Shown in pieces: positions 51,423 through 58,551 of a DNA stretch of 64,000 nt; position 1 is the stretch's first letter, and every line of letters begins with the position of its first letter. The position numbers and the translations under genes were made by a program. The stretch comes from Cellulomonas cellasea (GTDB lineage: Bacteria; Actinomycetota; Actinomycetes; Actinomycetales; Cellulomonadaceae), in the NCBI RefSeq assembly GCF_006538745.1, contig NZ_BJLR01000035.1:80642-144641 (forward strand), written 5' to 3'. The notes under the pieces were generated by a model that searched no databases, had not been told where the DNA came from, and saw only the letters and a program-made list of their open reading frames with translations.

Positions 51423-52978
51423 GAAGCAGCGGGATCGACGACGACGTGATCCGTGAGCTCGCGATCGAGCAGGCCGTGTGTGTGCGCCCGGTGATGCGCC
51501 GGGTCACCGACCGCGCGACGGGTGAGGTGACGACCGTGCCGATCCGGTGCGGGGCCACCCGTGACTCCGTGTGCCCGAGCTGCGCCGCGAAGGCTCGCCG
51601 GCTGCGGATGACCCAGTGCGCGGAGGGCTGGCACACCGACGCCGAACCAGCCGGGCCGGAAGACGAGGGCGCCGAGGAGCCGGCCGTCGCATCGTTCGAC
51701 GACGAGAGTGCCGAGACTGAGCCCGACGAGCCGCGCCAAACACGGTCGACCCGGCGCCGCGCCGACGCCCCGGACCTGCCGACGAGGCCGACCGACCCGC
51801 GCACGATCGGACGGGTTTTCACGACGCCAGACGGCAAGACCTACCGGCCCTCGATGTTCATCACGCTGACCCTGCCGTCCTACGGCAAGGTCCGCCCGCA
51901 CCTGGGCGTCCCCATGGACCCCGCCCGGTACGACTACCGCCGGGCGGCGCTCGACGCCCTGCACTTCCCCAAGCTGCTCGACCGGTGGGTACAGAACCTG
52001 CGCCGCTGCGCCGGCTACCAGTGCCAGTACTTCGGCGCCGTCGAAGCCCAACGGCGCCTCGCCCCGCACTTCCACGCCGCCATCCGCGGCGCGATCCCCC
52101 GGGCGACAGTCCGCGAGGTGACCCGCGCGACGTACCTGCAGCTCTGGTGGCCGCCCATGGCCGACCCCGTCTACGTCCGCCGCGTTCCGATCTGGGCCGA
52201 CGAGCACTACCGCGACCCCGACACCGGCCACCCGCTGCCCACGTGGGACGAGGCGATCGCTGCCCTCGACGACGACCCGGACGCGCGCCCGGCGCACGTG
52301 ATACGCCTCGGGCAGCAGGTCGACATCAAGGGCATCCTCGGCGGCACTCCGGACGCCGACCGCACCGTGCGCTACCTGACCAAGTACCTGACGAAGGCGG
52401 TCGCGGAGACCTACGCCGACAAGGACGGGGACGACGCGGCCTACGAGGCGCACATCAACCGCCTGCACGAGCACGTGCGCTGGCTACCGTGCTCGAGGGA
52501 GTGCGCCAACTGGCTCCGGTTCGGGGTGCAGCCCCACGACGCCGGCCCTGGCCTCGCCCCTGGGCACTGCGCGTCGAAAGCACACGACCGCGACCACCTC
52601 GGCGTCGGCGGGCGACGCGTCCTGGTGTCCCGCCGCTGGTCCGGCAAGACCCTCACCGAGCACAAGGCCGACCGCGCCGCGGTGGTCCGAGCTGCACTGG
52701 AGGCCGCGGGCATCGAGCCGCCTGCGGCGAACCGGATGGCCGCCGAGACGCTGCACGAGGACGGCCGCCCGCGGTTCGTCTGGGACGACGTCCCTCTGTC
52801 GCAATACGACTACGGCCGCGTCGTCATGGCCACGGTCATCGAGGCGCGGCGATGGCGGGCGCAGTACGACCGCGCCAAGGAGCTGCTGGCGGGCACCGAT
52901 CCGCCTGTGGACAACAGTTCGGCAACCGCGCTTATGCGGGCCAGCAGCATGCGACCCGCTGTGACCGAAGGGATCTGA
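51419..52978 (+). CDS. RepSA-like replication initiator
   Basis: Replication initiator of 519 residues, similar to the RepSA/pSAM2-type proteins of integrative elements, thought to start rolling-circle replication. Visible: a Cys-rich N-terminus (VCPSCAAKARRLR), the initiator-type FITLTLPSYGKV strand, an HUH metal motif in RLAPHFHAAIRG (about residue 218), and VRYLTKYLTKAV with the Tyr and Lys expected near the active site. It may also nick for transfer. ATGA overlap with whiB. Close coupling to xis and int implies one rightward operon. Confidence 0.88.
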   Translation: MRSSGIDDDVIRELAIEQAVCVRPVMRRVTDRATGEVTTVPIRCGATRDSVCPSCAAKARRLRMTQCAEGWHTDAEPAGPEDEGAEEPAVASFDDESAETEPDEPRQTRSTRRRADAPDLPTRPTDPRTIGRVFTTPDGKTYRPSMFITLTLPSYGKVRPHLGVPMDPARYDYRRAALDALHFPKLLDRWVQNLRRCAGYQCQYFGAVEAQRRLAPHFHAAIRGAIPRATVREVTRATYLQLWWPPMADPVYVRRVPIWADEHYRDPDTGHPLPTWDEAIAALDDDPDARPAHVIRLGQQVDIKGILGGTPDADRTVRYLTKYLTKAVAETYADKDGDDAAYEAHINRLHEHVRWLPCSRECANWLRFGVQPHDAGPGLAPGHCASKAHDRDHLGVGGRRVLVSRRWSGKTLTEHKADRAAVVRAALEAAGIEPPAANRMAAETLHEDGRPRFVWDDVPLSQYDYGRVVMATVIEARRWRAQYDRAKELLAGTDPPVDNSSATALMRASSMRPAVTEGI

Positions 52979-52980
52979 CG

Positions 52981-53193
52981 ATGAGCGCAGGAACGAAGTC
53001 CGCCGCGGTCCGGACGGAGCTGCCGGTGATGCTGACGAGCTCCGAGGTGGCCCGGGTCCTGCAGGTGTCGCCCTCGACGCTCTGCCGCTGGCGGCAGACC
53101 GGGCAGGGGCCGCGGGTCACGTGGCTGACGCCGAACTGCCCGCGGTACGCCAAGGACGATGTCGACGCGTGGCTGACGAGGATGGCGGCATGA
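52981..53193 (+). CDS. xis: Excisionase (helix-turn-helix, MerR/HTH_17 type)
   Basis: DNA-bending protein of 70 residues that directs integrase toward excision. The single domain reads LTSSEVARVLQVSPSTLCRWRQTGQGPRV, then YAKDDVDAWLTRM, the standard Xis/HTH_17 layout. It starts two bases after rep and overlaps int by four bases (ATGA), the common xis-int arrangement. Confidence 0.92.
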   Translation: MSAGTKSAAVRTELPVMLTSSEVARVLQVSPSTLCRWRQTGQGPRVTWLTPNCPRYAKDDVDAWLTRMAA

Positions 53194-54281
53194 GCGTCGT
53201 GAAGCTCCCGAACGGCCGGTGGCGAGCCAAGCTCAAGAGCGGTCGGGTCGACGTCGCGAGCAAGGCCTTCGACACCCGGCGCGAGGCAGTGGCGTGGCTG
53301 GCGCGGGAGCGGGCGGCGCTGGCCGGTGGGGTGGACCCGCGAGCCGGTCGGGAGCGCGTGCGGGCGCTGGTCATCCGCTGGCTGCAGATCCGTCGGACGA
53401 CGGTCGCCGGCAAGACGTACCGCTCGGACCAGGACCTGCTGCGGCTGATGCCGACGAGCATGCTGGCGCTGCAGGCGTCCGCCGTGTCGGGGCGCGAGGT
53501 CGCCCGCTCCTTCGAGGCGCTGCTGGCCTCGGGGCTCGCGGAGGGCTCAGTGCGGCGCTACCGGGCGAGCCTGTCGTCGTTCTTCGGGTGGTGCGTGCGC
53601 GAGAAGATGATCGCCACCAATCCGGTGACGGGCGTACCGGTCCCCCGCCAGTCGCACGTCGTCGACGAGCTGGACCCGTTCACGGAGCCGATGCTCGAGG
53701 ACGCGCACGCCGCGTGGTCGGAGGCGTCCCCGCAGCTCGCGGACATCCTGCTCGTGCTGGCCTGGACCGGGCTGCGGTGGGGCGAGGCCCGCGCGATGCG
53801 CGTCGAGGACGTGATGCAGGTGCCGACGCCCGGGCTGATGGTCCGGCGATCCCAGCCGGAGGGGCAGGCGCTCAAGGCGACGAAGGGTCGAGCCTCGCGC
53901 CGGGTGCCGTTGGCGAACCGCGTCCTGCCGATCGTGCTCGGGCTGGCGGCCGGCAAGGCGTCGAGCGATCTGCTGCTCACCACAGCGAGCGGAGCGCAGC
54001 TGCATCGCACGGCCGTCGTGCGGTCGGTGAAGTGGGCCGAGACCAGTCGCGGGCGGCGAGTTCACGACCTCCGCCACACTGCCGCGTGCCTGTGGCTGGC
54101 GCGCGGTGTCGACCCCGGGACGGTGCAGGCGTGGATGGGTCACGAGTCGATCGCGACGACGAACCGGTACCTGCACTTCATGGGAACCGGGGCGGATCTG
54201 GCCGGTCTGGAGAGGCTGAATATCGACCCGGGGGGCACCAGGGGGGCACGTCAGGAGACGTCAGGGGGGTGGGAACGATGA
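53190..54281 (+). CDS. int: Tyrosine recombinase (integrase)
   Basis: Site-specific recombinase of 363 residues that integrates the element into the tRNA-Ala gene. N-terminal arm-binding and SAM-like domains (KLPNGRWRAKLKSGR) precede the catalytic domain. The pentad is visible: Arg in TGLRWGEAR, a Lys in the beta-hairpin (ALKATKGRASRRVPL), HDLRHTAA, GHE and the nucleophile Tyr in TTNRYLHF. The ATG at 53190 overlaps xis. The last 18 codons encode the Gly/Arg-rich tail that contains the right arm repeat (54227-54250), and the stop is 50 bases from attR. Confidence 0.95.
   Translation: MSVVKLPNGRWRAKLKSGRVDVASKAFDTRREAVAWLARERAALAGGVDPRAGRERVRALVIRWLQIRRTTVAGKTYRSDQDLLRLMPTSMLALQASAVSGREVARSFEALLASGLAEGSVRRYRASLSSFFGWCVREKMIATNPVTGVPVPRQSHVVDELDPFTEPMLEDAHAAWSEASPQLADILLVLAWTGLRWGEARAMRVEDVMQVPTPGLMVRRSQPEGQALKATKGRASRRVPLANRVLPIVLGLAAGKASSDLLLTTASGAQLHRTAVVRSVKWAETSRGRRVHDLRHTAACLWLARGVDPGTVQAWMGHESIATTNRYLHFMGTGADLAGLERLNIDPGGTRGARQETSGGWER
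54227..54250. repeat. Right arm-type integrase site candidate, inside int
   Basis: This is identical over 24 bases to 29045-29068 and lies within the 3' end of the integrase gene, 81 bases from attR. It contains two GGGGGGCAC units. Confidence 0.65.
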
Positions 54282-54324
54282 AACCCCGCCGGACTGTCAG
54301 CGTTTCCGCTGGTCCGACGGGGTT
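54282..54324. terminator. Element-borne terminator for int and for tRNA-Ala
   Basis: A hairpin built from AACCCCG/CGGGGTT, CGGAC/GTCCG and CAGCG/CGCTG with loop TTTC, starting right at the int stop and ending six bases from the tRNA 3' end. It can end transcription from both sides and replaces the host tRNA terminator displaced to 28885-28913. Confidence 0.8.
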
Positions 54325-54330
54325 CCGTCA

Positions 54331-54406
<76 letters not shown>

Positions 54407-54510
54407 TCAAGCGGGCTCAACCTTAGCCCAGGACCCCCCCGGACGTGAAATCGAGACCACGGCGCGCCGCCCCTCGGCTCAGCACCGGCCGACCCGGGCG
54501 AGCCCGACGA

Positions 54511-55710
54511 TCACTCCCCCGCGGCCCGTCGGCGCGCGAGGATCTCGTCGAGGTTCATTGACCCGGTCGTCGCGGGGGGCGCCTCGAGCGGCGCCCGCTC
54601 GTCCGCACGCGCGCCCGGCCGGGACTCGGCGGCGGGCACCTCGACGCGCCCATTACCCACGGACTCGGCGGCCACGGCCGTCGACCCCTCGACCTCCCCG
54701 AGCGGCGCCGGCTCGCGGCGCGGGGCCGCGGCCTTGGTCGTGTACGTCGGGCGCGGCACGGGCACGGGCGACCACGGCTCGCCGTCGGCCCCCTCGGCAG
54801 CCGCGTCGGCCGTGACGGTCGGCTGCGCGCCGGTCTCGGTCTTCTTCACCACCGGGATCGCACCCGTCGCCGGGCGGCCCGCGGAGGACATCGGCGCACG
54901 CGCCGCCGTCGTGCCCTCGACGTCGTCGACGATCCGCGAGAACACCTCGGTGTGCGCGTCGGACGGGTGCACCGCACGCCCCTTGACGCCCGAACCCCTG
55001 CCCGCAGGCGCGGTCGACGGACCCGCGGCACCCCGCGCCGGCGCAGCAGCCGGCGGGTTCCGCACGAGCGGCACCGCCCCGGTCACGGGCGGCGCCTCGT
55101 GGCGGCGCTGCTCCCACTCGGCGTCGGCGGCACGCCCCGCGAGCACGGCGCGCCGGCCGAGCACGAGCACGCCCGTGAGCAGCACCGACGGCACGATGCC
55201 GGCGACGACCGTCACGGCGGTCAGGCCGACGACGGTCCACCCGGCGGCGGTCGCGACGAGCAGCGCGAGCGCGAGCACCGCGCGACGACGGGCCGCGGCA
55301 CCGCGGCGGGCGACGGCGGCGGCGTGCGCGGCACGACGCTGGGCGGCCCGCCGTGCGGCGTCCGCGCTGATCCTGTCCTGCGTCCCGTGCGGTCGATCCA
55401 CGGCCGTGCCTCCGCCTCTGCCGGCTGTCAGGAGCGGGACACCCCGGCTGGGGGTGAGGAGCCCGGCTCGCTTCTCCGTCGTCGGGCCGCAGTCGGCGCC
55501 CGCTCCTGCCCGGGCCGCCGCCTCCGCGTCCCGCCGCGCTTCCCGGCCTCGTGGGCCGGTGACGGCGAGCACGCGCAGCGCCCCGGAGAAGCGGTCATCC
55601 GCCCGCGACTCGAGCAGCTGTTGCCGGTACCGCAGCTTGTGCGGCACCAGGTACGCAATCCACAGGGTGGTCATCGCGAGGACGACCACGCCGGTGGGTT
55701 CCAAGTTCAC
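54511..55710 (-). CDS. GlpR/SepX-like membrane protein
   Basis: Membrane protein of 399 residues. An N-terminal helix (TGVVVLAMTTLWIAYLVP), a basic/Ala-rich segment, and two central helices (RRAVLALALLVATAAGWTVVGL and VTVVAGIVPSVLLTGVLVLG) are followed by a long disordered tail with TGAVPLV and TGAIPVV motifs, ending SMNLDEILARRRAAGE. Synteny with rimJ and a MoeA-like gene identifies it as the counterpart of corynebacterial GlpR (Rv0996-type) and streptomycete SepX, which act in cell division and polar growth. TACCGT (minus strand, 55717-55722) ends six bases before the ATG. Confidence 0.82.
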   Translation of the reverse strand: MNLEPTGVVVLAMTTLWIAYLVPHKLRYRQQLLESRADDRFSGALRVLAVTGPRGREARRDAEAAARAGAGADCGPTTEKRAGLLTPSRGVPLLTAGRGGGTAVDRPHGTQDRISADAARRAAQRRAAHAAAVARRGAAARRRAVLALALLVATAAGWTVVGLTAVTVVAGIVPSVLLTGVLVLGRRAVLAGRAADAEWEQRRHEAPPVTGAVPLVRNPPAAAPARGAAGPSTAPAGRGSGVKGRAVHPSDAHTEVFSRIVDDVEGTTAARAPMSSAGRPATGAIPVVKKTETGAQPTVTADAAAEGADGEPWSPVPVPRPTYTTKAAAPRREPAPLGEVEGSTAVAAESVGNGRVEVPAAESRPGARADERAPLEAPPATTGSMNLDEILARRRAAGE

Positions 55711-55860
55711 GTCACGACGGTAGGCGCAGCGGCACCCGGCTCTCGGGACGCGCCTGCGGCGTGTCGGCCTTGACCTCCACGCCGATGTCCCTTCTGTCCC
55801 GTAGTGCGTCCCCCAGGTGCCGACCCCCGGCCCGCGTGGTACGGCGATCCCGGCCGGGCG

Positions 55861-56454
55861 TCAGCCGCGTGCGCGCCACCGGGCGAGCAGGCCGTCGGGC
55901 ACGTCCTCGACCGTGAGGGCGAACGTCCGGTGGTCGCACCAGGCGCTGCCGATGTGCAGGTACTTCTCGCGCAGCCCCTCGTCGCGGAACCCCAGCTTCT
56001 CGACGACGCGCAGCGACGGCGCGTTCTCGGGCCGGATGTTGACCTCGACGCGGTGCAGCCCGACGGGCCCGAAGCAGTGGTCCGTCGCGAGCGCCACCGC
56101 CGTCGGCATGATGCCGCGGCCGGCCACGTCGCGGGACACCCAGTACCCGATCGCCGCCGAGCACAGCGAGCCGTAGGTGATGCTCGAGACGGTGAGCTGC
56201 CCGACGAGCCGGTCCTGGTAGTCGATCGCGAACGGCAGCGCCGAGCCGGTGCGCGCCTGCCGGTTGAGCGCGCGCACGAACTCCCCGAACGTCGGCCGCG
56301 GACCGAGCACCGGGACGGGCGACGTCGCGTCCCACGGCTCGAGCCACGTCGCGTTCGCCGCGCGCAGCGCCATCCACGCACCCTGGTCGCGGCGCCGCAG
56401 CGGGCGCAGTCGCACGTCGCCGTCGGCCAGGACGACGGGCCAGCCTGCCGCCAT
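55861..56454 (-). CDS. rimJ: RimJ-like ribosomal-protein-alanine N-acetyltransferase
   Basis: GNAT acetyltransferase of 197 residues using acetyl-CoA, most like RimJ/RimL enzymes that acetylate N-termini of ribosomal proteins. Motifs: VRLRPLRRRDQGAWMAL at the start, the acetyl-CoA loop IGYWVSRDVAGRGIMPTAV, and HRVEVNIRPENAPSLRVVEKLGFRDEGLREKY. The ATG shares one base with the stop of the MoeA-like gene (TGATG), so the two are translationally coupled. Confidence 0.92.
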   Translation of the reverse strand: MAAGWPVVLADGDVRLRPLRRRDQGAWMALRAANATWLEPWDATSPVPVLGPRPTFGEFVRALNRQARTGSALPFAIDYQDRLVGQLTVSSITYGSLCSAAIGYWVSRDVAGRGIMPTAVALATDHCFGPVGLHRVEVNIRPENAPSLRVVEKLGFRDEGLREKYLHIGSAWCDHRTFALTVEDVPDGLLARWRARG

Positions 56455-57692
56455 CAGCCCTCCAGCACCAGGCAGTGCACGCGCTGGCCGGGGCGGACCG
56501 CGAGGTCCTGCTCGCCGACGACAGCGAGCGCGTTGGCCCGGGCCAGCGCCGCGACGGACACCACGGACGGGTCGCCGACGGGGCTCACCTGGTACCCCTC
56601 GTCGGGCGAGCCGACGACGACCGCGGGCACGAACTGGCGCATCCCCGCGGGCGACGTCCACCCGGTGGTGGCGGTCGCGGTGACCGACGGGCGGAACAGC
56701 TCCGGGTGGCCGGCCATCGCGCGCAGCGCGGGGCGCACGAACACCTCGAACGACACCTGGGCGGCGACGGGGTGGCCCTGGAGCGCGAAGAGCGGCACCG
56801 CGCCGTCGCCCCCGAGCCCGCCGCCGACCGTCCCGAAGCCGTGCCGGTGCCCCGGCGTCATCGCGACGTTGTCGAACCGGACCGTGCCGAGCGGCGCGAG
56901 CACGTCCTTGACGGTGTCGCGCGCGTACTCGCTGAGCCCGCCGGTCGTGACCATGAGGTCGGCGCGCACGAGCTGGTCCTCGAGGGCCTCGCGCAGCGCG
57001 ACCCGCTCGTCGCCGATGATGCCGACGCGCCGCGCGGCCGCGCCGGTGTCGCGCACCGCGGCCTCGAGCCAGTGCCCGTTCGCCTCGTAGACCGACCCGT
57101 CGCGCGGCGGGGAGCCGGGCTCGACGAGCTCGTCGCCGATCGAGACGAGGACGACCCGCGGCGTCGGGTGCACGCGCAGGCGGCCCCGCCCGAGCGCTGC
57201 GGCGACCGCGAGCTGGCGGGCTCCGAGCCGGGTGCCGGCCCCGATCAGGACGTCGCCGGACCGCACGTCGGAGCCGACCTCGCGGATGTGCTGGCCGGAG
57301 CGTGCGATGCGCTGGAACGACACGCGCGCCGTGCCGTGGTCGGTCTCCTCGACGGGGACGACGGCGTCGGCGCCGGTCGGCAGCGGTGCACCCGAGGCCA
57401 CCCGGACCGCCTGACCGGGCGCGAGGCGCAGCGGCGCGGTGGCGCCCGCGAGGACGTCGTGCGCGACGGGCATGCTCTGCACCGCTCCGCCGGCGTCCAG
57501 CGCGAGCACGGTGTCCTGCGCCGCGACCGCGTACCCGTCTCGCTCCGCGAGGCGCAGCGCCGGGACGTCGACGGACGCCACGACGTCGGCGGCGAGGATG
57601 CACCCGACCGCGTCGGCGAGCACGACGTCGAGCGGGGCGACCGGGCCCACGGCGGCGAGCACCGCCGCCAGGTGGTCCTGGACGGATCTCAT
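56454..57692 (-). CDS. MoeA/gephyrin-like protein (Glp)
   Basis: Protein of 412 residues with the MoeA architecture (domains I-IV): LRLAERDGYAVAAQD, VRVASGAPLPTGADAVVPVEE, LVSIGDELVEPGS, the MPT-binding-like VTTGGLSEYARDTVKDVL, and VRFDNVAMTPGHRHGFG. Compared with canonical MoeA, SGGVSxGxxD, KPGxPxxFG and LPGNPV are replaced by TGGLSEYARD, TPGHRHGFG and LQGHPV. Together with adjacent rimJ and glpR this fits Glp, which in corynebacteria works with GlpR in division. Molybdenum insertion is therefore not assured. CACAAT ends six bases before the ATG (leaderless type). Confidence 0.87.
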   Translation of the reverse strand: MRSVQDHLAAVLAAVGPVAPLDVVLADAVGCILAADVVASVDVPALRLAERDGYAVAAQDTVLALDAGGAVQSMPVAHDVLAGATAPLRLAPGQAVRVASGAPLPTGADAVVPVEETDHGTARVSFQRIARSGQHIREVGSDVRSGDVLIGAGTRLGARQLAVAAALGRGRLRVHPTPRVVLVSIGDELVEPGSPPRDGSVYEANGHWLEAAVRDTGAAARRVGIIGDERVALREALEDQLVRADLMVTTGGLSEYARDTVKDVLAPLGTVRFDNVAMTPGHRHGFGTVGGGLGGDGAVPLFALQGHPVAAQVSFEVFVRPALRAMAGHPELFRPSVTATATTGWTSPAGMRQFVPAVVVGSPDEGYQVSPVGDPSVVSVAALARANALAVVGEQDLAVRPGQRVHCLVLEG

Positions 57693-57812
57693 GCCCGCAT
57701 TGTGCCGTGCCCGTCGCCGCCCGGGGCTGCGGCGGGTCGTGTCCACGCCGTGTCGGACGCCGGTTCAGGGGGACGTCACAGGATCTCCACCCTCGCGATC
57801 CCCCCAGGGAGT

Positions 57813-57830
57813 GCAAACGTTTGCCACACT
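57813..57830. promoter_or_regulatory. LacI-type operator abutting the 5-FTHF cyclo-ligase promoter
   Basis: GCAAACGTTTGC (57813-57824) is a perfect 12-bp palindrome with central CG, the usual LacI-family form. It is directly followed by CACACT (57825-57830), the likely -10 box, seven bases before the ATG. Confidence 0.6.
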
Positions 57831-57837
57831 GGTCCCC

Positions 57838-58515
57838 ATGCGCAGCGCTGCTCAGCCTTATCCGCACGCCTCTGACGGCACGGAGATCGAGGACCTGAAG
57901 GACGCCCTGCGCCGTTCGATCCGCCAGGCGCGCACCACCCGCTCCCCCCGACGACGCACCGAGGCCGGGCTCGCTCTCGCCGACGTCGTCGAGTCCGTCC
58001 CGGAGATCGCCGACGCACGCTGCGTGTCGGTCTACGCGTCGCGTCCTGGCGAGCCGGACACCGGCCCCCTGCTCGAGCGCCTCGCCGCGCGCGGGGTGCG
58101 CGTGCTCCTCCCCGTCCTCGGCACCGGCCTGCAGCGCGACTGGGCCGAGTACGCCGGCGCCGACGACCTGCGCCAGCGCGCCCCCGGCCGCCCGCCCGAG
58201 CCCGGCACCCCGACCCTCGGGGCCGAGGCCATCGCCGACGCCGAGGTCGTGATCGCCCCCGCGCTCGCCGTCGACACCCGCGGGACCCGGCTCGGTCAGG
58301 GCGGCGGCTGGTACGACCGCGCGCTGCTGCACGCCCGCCCCGGGGTCCGCGTCGTCGCGCTCGTGTTCCCCGAGGAGCTCTACGACGCCGACGTCCGCCC
58401 GCTGCCCCGCGAGGCGCACGACCGGACGGTCGACGCCGTCGCGACGCCCGAGCGCTGGCAGTGCCTGCGCACCGAGGACACGGCCCGCACCACGCCGCTG
58501 CACACCGTCGACTGA
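57838..58515 (+). CDS. 5-formyltetrahydrofolate cyclo-ligase
   Basis: Enzyme of 225 residues (methenyl-THF synthetase) that converts 5-formyl-THF to 5,10-methenyl-THF using ATP. Family motifs are LKDALRRSIRQARTTRSPRRR at the N-terminus, CVSVYASRPGEPDT, RVLLPVLGTGLQRDWAEY and the diagnostic RLGQGGGWYDRAL near residue 160. The ATG at 57838 follows CACACT by seven bases (leaderless type) and a LacI-like palindrome adjoins the promoter. It is divergent from the glp-rimJ-glpR cluster, as in related actinobacteria where galU usually sits between. Confidence 0.92.
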   Translation: MRSAAQPYPHASDGTEIEDLKDALRRSIRQARTTRSPRRRTEAGLALADVVESVPEIADARCVSVYASRPGEPDTGPLLERLAARGVRVLLPVLGTGLQRDWAEYAGADDLRQRAPGRPPEPGTPTLGAEAIADAEVVIAPALAVDTRGTRLGQGGGWYDRALLHARPGVRVVALVFPEELYDADVRPLPREAHDRTVDAVATPERWQCLRTEDTARTTPLHTVD

Positions 58516-58551
58516 CCGGCGGCGCCCGGGTACCCGGCGACGGGCCCGCGG

